A stretch of DNA of 7,688 nucleotides, taken from Rhodobacteraceae bacterium UBA3087 (GTDB taxonomy: Bacteria > Pseudomonadota > Alphaproteobacteria > Rhodobacterales > Rhodobacteraceae). Below, one piece after another: positions 5,967 through 7,688 of this stretch. The position numbers and the translations under genes are program-made. The notes below the pieces were generated by a model. That model did not search any database. It saw only the letters and a program-made list of their open reading frames with translations, and had not been told where the DNA came from. How positions within the stretch are numbered: the stretch's first letter is position 1; each line of letters begins with the position of its first letter. The DNA lies in assembly GCA_002367285.1 (NCBI GenBank), contig DFBF01000057.1:24573-32260 (forward strand). Reading direction: 5' to 3'.

Positions 5967-7577
5967 TCACTTAACCGTACCAACGACGATCCAGTGATTT
6001 CCGTCGTCGTAACGATAGACATAGCCATCATGGACCGCGCCTTCGGACGAGATCACGGCGCGGCGGCCTGCAACACAGTTTTCGTACCGGCCCCCGGTGG
6101 TGTCGCAAGCATAACTGATCATGACCCCGCCATACAGAAGCGTGAAACTGCCTTGAAAGCCGCAAATGAACGGGCCCTTCTTGGCAAAAAGGCTATGCCC
6201 GCCGCCAAGACCCAGGGTATAGCCAGAGACCCATCCCTCGGCGGCCACGCTGCTGTCCAGACAGGGGTGCGGACCGGGCGGCATGATGTCAGGCGCCTGG
6301 GCGACCTCGGGCTGATCCGGCTCAGCGGGGACCGGGTCCGGCACCGGAGCGGTATCGGCCAAGCCCTGCGCCGCATTCAGGTTGCGCCCGACAATCTGGA
6401 TCGCCTCGTCGATAATGTCGCGCGTCCCGGTGCATTCGGTCAGTTGCCGCGCATTCACAAAGCCCTGGCGGGCCTCGGAATAGGCCGCAACCGCGCCCTC
6501 ATAGTCGCCCGCCCGGAAGGCCGCCTGCCCCTCTTCGTGGCGCTTCTTGGCCGCGCCATAGAGGTCGTACACCCGATCTTCGCGCGCCCGCGCAAGGCGC
6601 AGCGCCTCGACCAACGCGGCGTGGCCTTCGGTGTCATCAGCCAGCCCGGCCAGTTCCTGTTCGGCGTTGGCAAAATCACACAACCCGATCACCGTGCGCA
6701 CATAGTCCAGCGAGATGCTGGTCGTGATGCGGTCCCAGTTTCGATCCGTCATCGCGATGGCCTCGTCCAGTGTCGCCTGGTTGCGGTCACAAGCGCTTGT
6801 CTGGCGGGCCTGTTGCAACAGGCCCCGCGCAGTATGGAAGGTCAGGCCGGCGTTGCCCTCATCCCCGGCCTCCAACAACGCTTTGGCATCACGCGCAAGG
6901 CTGCGGGCGTCGTCATACAGGGCGCGCACCTGATCTTCCCGCGCTGTTGCAGCCGCAAGCGCGGCCTCCAGTGCGGGCCTGTCGGGGTCCGTGGCCGACA
7001 TGGCGGCCAAGGCCACACGCGCATCGCGGAAATTGCAGTCCTCAATCAGAGCGCGGATGCGATCCGGCGCGCCCCCCGTTTCCGGCAGACACACCCCACC
7101 CTGGCAGGTGCCGAAATCGCAGGCCAAGCCGGTGTCCTGGCAACAGGGCTGGCCGAAGCCGCCACAATCCTCGCAAATGCCGGAAACACCGCCCGTCGTC
7201 GTCGGGGCCAGCACCCCGAACCGGCAAAACGGTGCGCCCGCCCCCTCGCAAGCGGCAAAGCCGACATGGCCGCAGGCACGCAGGGGGTCCTCGACCTGCT
7301 GTGCACAGATCACGCGACCATCTGACAAGGCAATCGGGCGATTGCCCCAACTCGGAAGGGAACACTCCGGTGCCCCAGTCGGCCCCTCGCACGCCATCTG
7401 CCCCGGCATACCGCAACTGACACACAGGTCCAGCCCGACATTGCAGACACCTTCCAAACAAGCGGTATCGGCAGGACAGCGCCCGCCAAATTCGCCATCC
7501 TCAATGATCTGCGCCTGCGCCAGATTGGCAAACCCAATCGCCAGCCACAAGATAAGAACCGCTCTGAAACCGCGCAT
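5967..7577 (-). CDS. Exported cysteine-rich protein with duplicated helical domain, function unknown
   Basis: The product has 536 residues from the ATG at 7577. Residues 1-22 are a Sec signal peptide (hydrophobic core then AQA before Q23). Residues 34-163 hold 18 cysteines, including three similar modules starting CG at 55, 102 and 138, each with a second cysteine eight residues on. Residues 171-399 are two helical repeats of 119-residue period, each with two cysteines; their second halves look TPR-like (for example AAFRAGDYEGAVAAYSEA, 352-369). Residues 409-438 are a proline-rich linker (PVPDPVPAEPDQPE). Residues 439-536 form a compact domain with four cysteines (439, 472, 491, 501) and the end NHWIVVGTVK. 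I do not recognise the whole protein. With no membrane segment after the signal, it should be periplasmic or secreted, held by disulfides. The glycan-binding domain gene follows 23 bp downstream, so the two may act together. The TTG at 7643 would add 22 residues before the signal peptide and is unlikely. Confidence 0.87.
   Translation of the reverse strand: MRGFRAVLILWLAIGFANLAQAQIIEDGEFGGRCPADTACLEGVCNVGLDLCVSCGMPGQMACEGPTGAPECSLPSWGNRPIALSDGRVICAQQVEDPLRACGHVGFAACEGAGAPFCRFGVLAPTTTGGVSGICEDCGGFGQPCCQDTGLACDFGTCQGGVCLPETGGAPDRIRALIEDCNFRDARVALAAMSATDPDRPALEAALAAATAREDQVRALYDDARSLARDAKALLEAGDEGNAGLTFHTARGLLQQARQTSACDRNQATLDEAIAMTDRNWDRITTSISLDYVRTVIGLCDFANAEQELAGLADDTEGHAALVEALRLARAREDRVYDLYGAAKKRHEEGQAAFRAGDYEGAVAAYSEARQGFVNARQLTECTGTRDIIDEAIQIVGRNLNAAQGLADTAPVPDPVPAEPDQPEVAQAPDIMPPGPHPCLDSSVAAEGWVSGYTLGLGGGHSLFAKKGPFICGFQGSFTLLYGGVMISYACDTTGGRYENCVAGRRAVISSEGAVHDGYVYRYDDGNHWIVVGTVK
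6381..7067 (-). repeat. Ungapped 119-residue internal duplication in the 536-aa protein
   Basis: Residues 171-280 (coded at 6738-7067) align with 290-399 (6381-6710) with no gaps at an offset of 119. By hand count about 38 of 110 positions are identical. Anchors are C181/C300 in C-N/D-F, AREDxVxxLY at 212-221 and 331-340, AGD at 237-239 and 356-358, ARQ at 257-259 and 376-378, C263/C382, and DEAIxxxxRN at 271-280 and 390-399. The two conserved cysteines in each copy suggest one disulfide per repeat. Confidence 0.85.
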
Positions 7578-7582
7578 GTCAT

Positions 7583-7589
7583 TTCCCCC
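7583..7589 (-). promoter_or_regulatory. Ribosome binding site fixing the start at 7577
   Basis: On the - strand GGGGGAA ends five bases before the ATG at 7577. The signal peptide begins directly at this ATG (MRGFRAVLILWLAI), so site and protein agree on the start. I could not find a convincing -10/-35 pair between here and the window edge. Confidence 0.65.
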
Positions 7590-7639
7590 GTTTGTTGTGA
7601 CAAGCCTATCGCCGCCAGAGATTTTGTCCTTGCGCCATA

Positions 7640-7688
7640 TCAATCCAATCGCCGCCGCAGATGCGTTGGCTTCAGCGGGATTGCGCTT
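7640..7688 (-). CDS. Possible 3' end of an upstream gene (edge fragment)
   Basis: On the - strand one frame is open from the right edge to a TGA at 7642-7640, giving a 15-residue tail SAIPLKPTHLRRRLD. The basic, non-repetitive ending is plausible for a real C-terminus and would leave a 62-bp gap before the 536-aa gene. With so few residues it cannot be identified. A + strand ATG at 7661 (MRWLQRDCA) is an alternative, but it has no ribosome binding site. Confidence 0.25.
   Translation of the reverse strand, partial: SAIPLKPTHLRRRLD

Noticed and set aside
5943..5970. GTGA overlap suggesting translational coupling of the two secreted-protein genes
   Set aside because: The GTG would put a charged stretch before the signal peptide and is not needed: the ATG at 5943 has a strong GAGGAG site at ideal spacing.
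5853..7325. 490-residue open frame on the + strand across the large secreted-protein gene
   Set aside because: It is antisense to a frame with a signal peptide, ribosome binding site, internal duplication and paired cysteines. The + strand product is low-complexity (Arg, Gly, Ala) with no recognisable domain, and is explained by high G+C content.

Overview
The window looks like chromosomal DNA from an alphaproteobacterium, most likely a marine Rhodobacterales (Roseobacter-group) species. The reasons are the high G+C content, the order radA-cvpA-purF, an Fe-S type PurF, and a membrane/coiled-coil protein whose sequence resembles what I recall from Rhodobacteraceae genomes. No searches were run, so the placement rests on recognition alone. 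I see no tRNA, rRNA, CRISPR array, insertion sequence or prophage gene.

Left and centre (1-5351, all on the + strand): the 3' end of an mlaF-type ABC ATPase gene (phospholipid trafficking); a 266-aa protein with two membrane segments and a long coiled coil; a short single-domain PqiA-family membrane protein; radA (recombination/repair ATPase); cvpA (colicin V production family membrane protein); and purF (first step of purine synthesis). Gaps between these genes are 170, 40, 80, 24 and 117 bp. MlaF and PqiA both belong to families tied to MCE-type lipid transport, so the first three genes may share an envelope role. The last three are conserved housekeeping genes.

Right (5383-7577, - strand, convergent with purF): two genes 23 bp apart that both encode exported proteins. 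The upstream one is a 536-aa, 26-cysteine protein with three parts: a cysteine-rich N-terminal section, a perfectly registered 119-residue helical duplication, and an unassigned four-cysteine C-terminal domain. The downstream one is a 186-aa protein that is essentially one NADase-type glycan-binding (discoidin-like) domain behind a signal peptide. A GC-rich hairpin that contains the purF stop codon separates the two convergent blocks. This secreted pair is the least explained and most interesting part of the window.

The last 111 bases (7578-7688) hold the ribosome binding site of the 536-aa gene and perhaps the last codons of another - strand gene.
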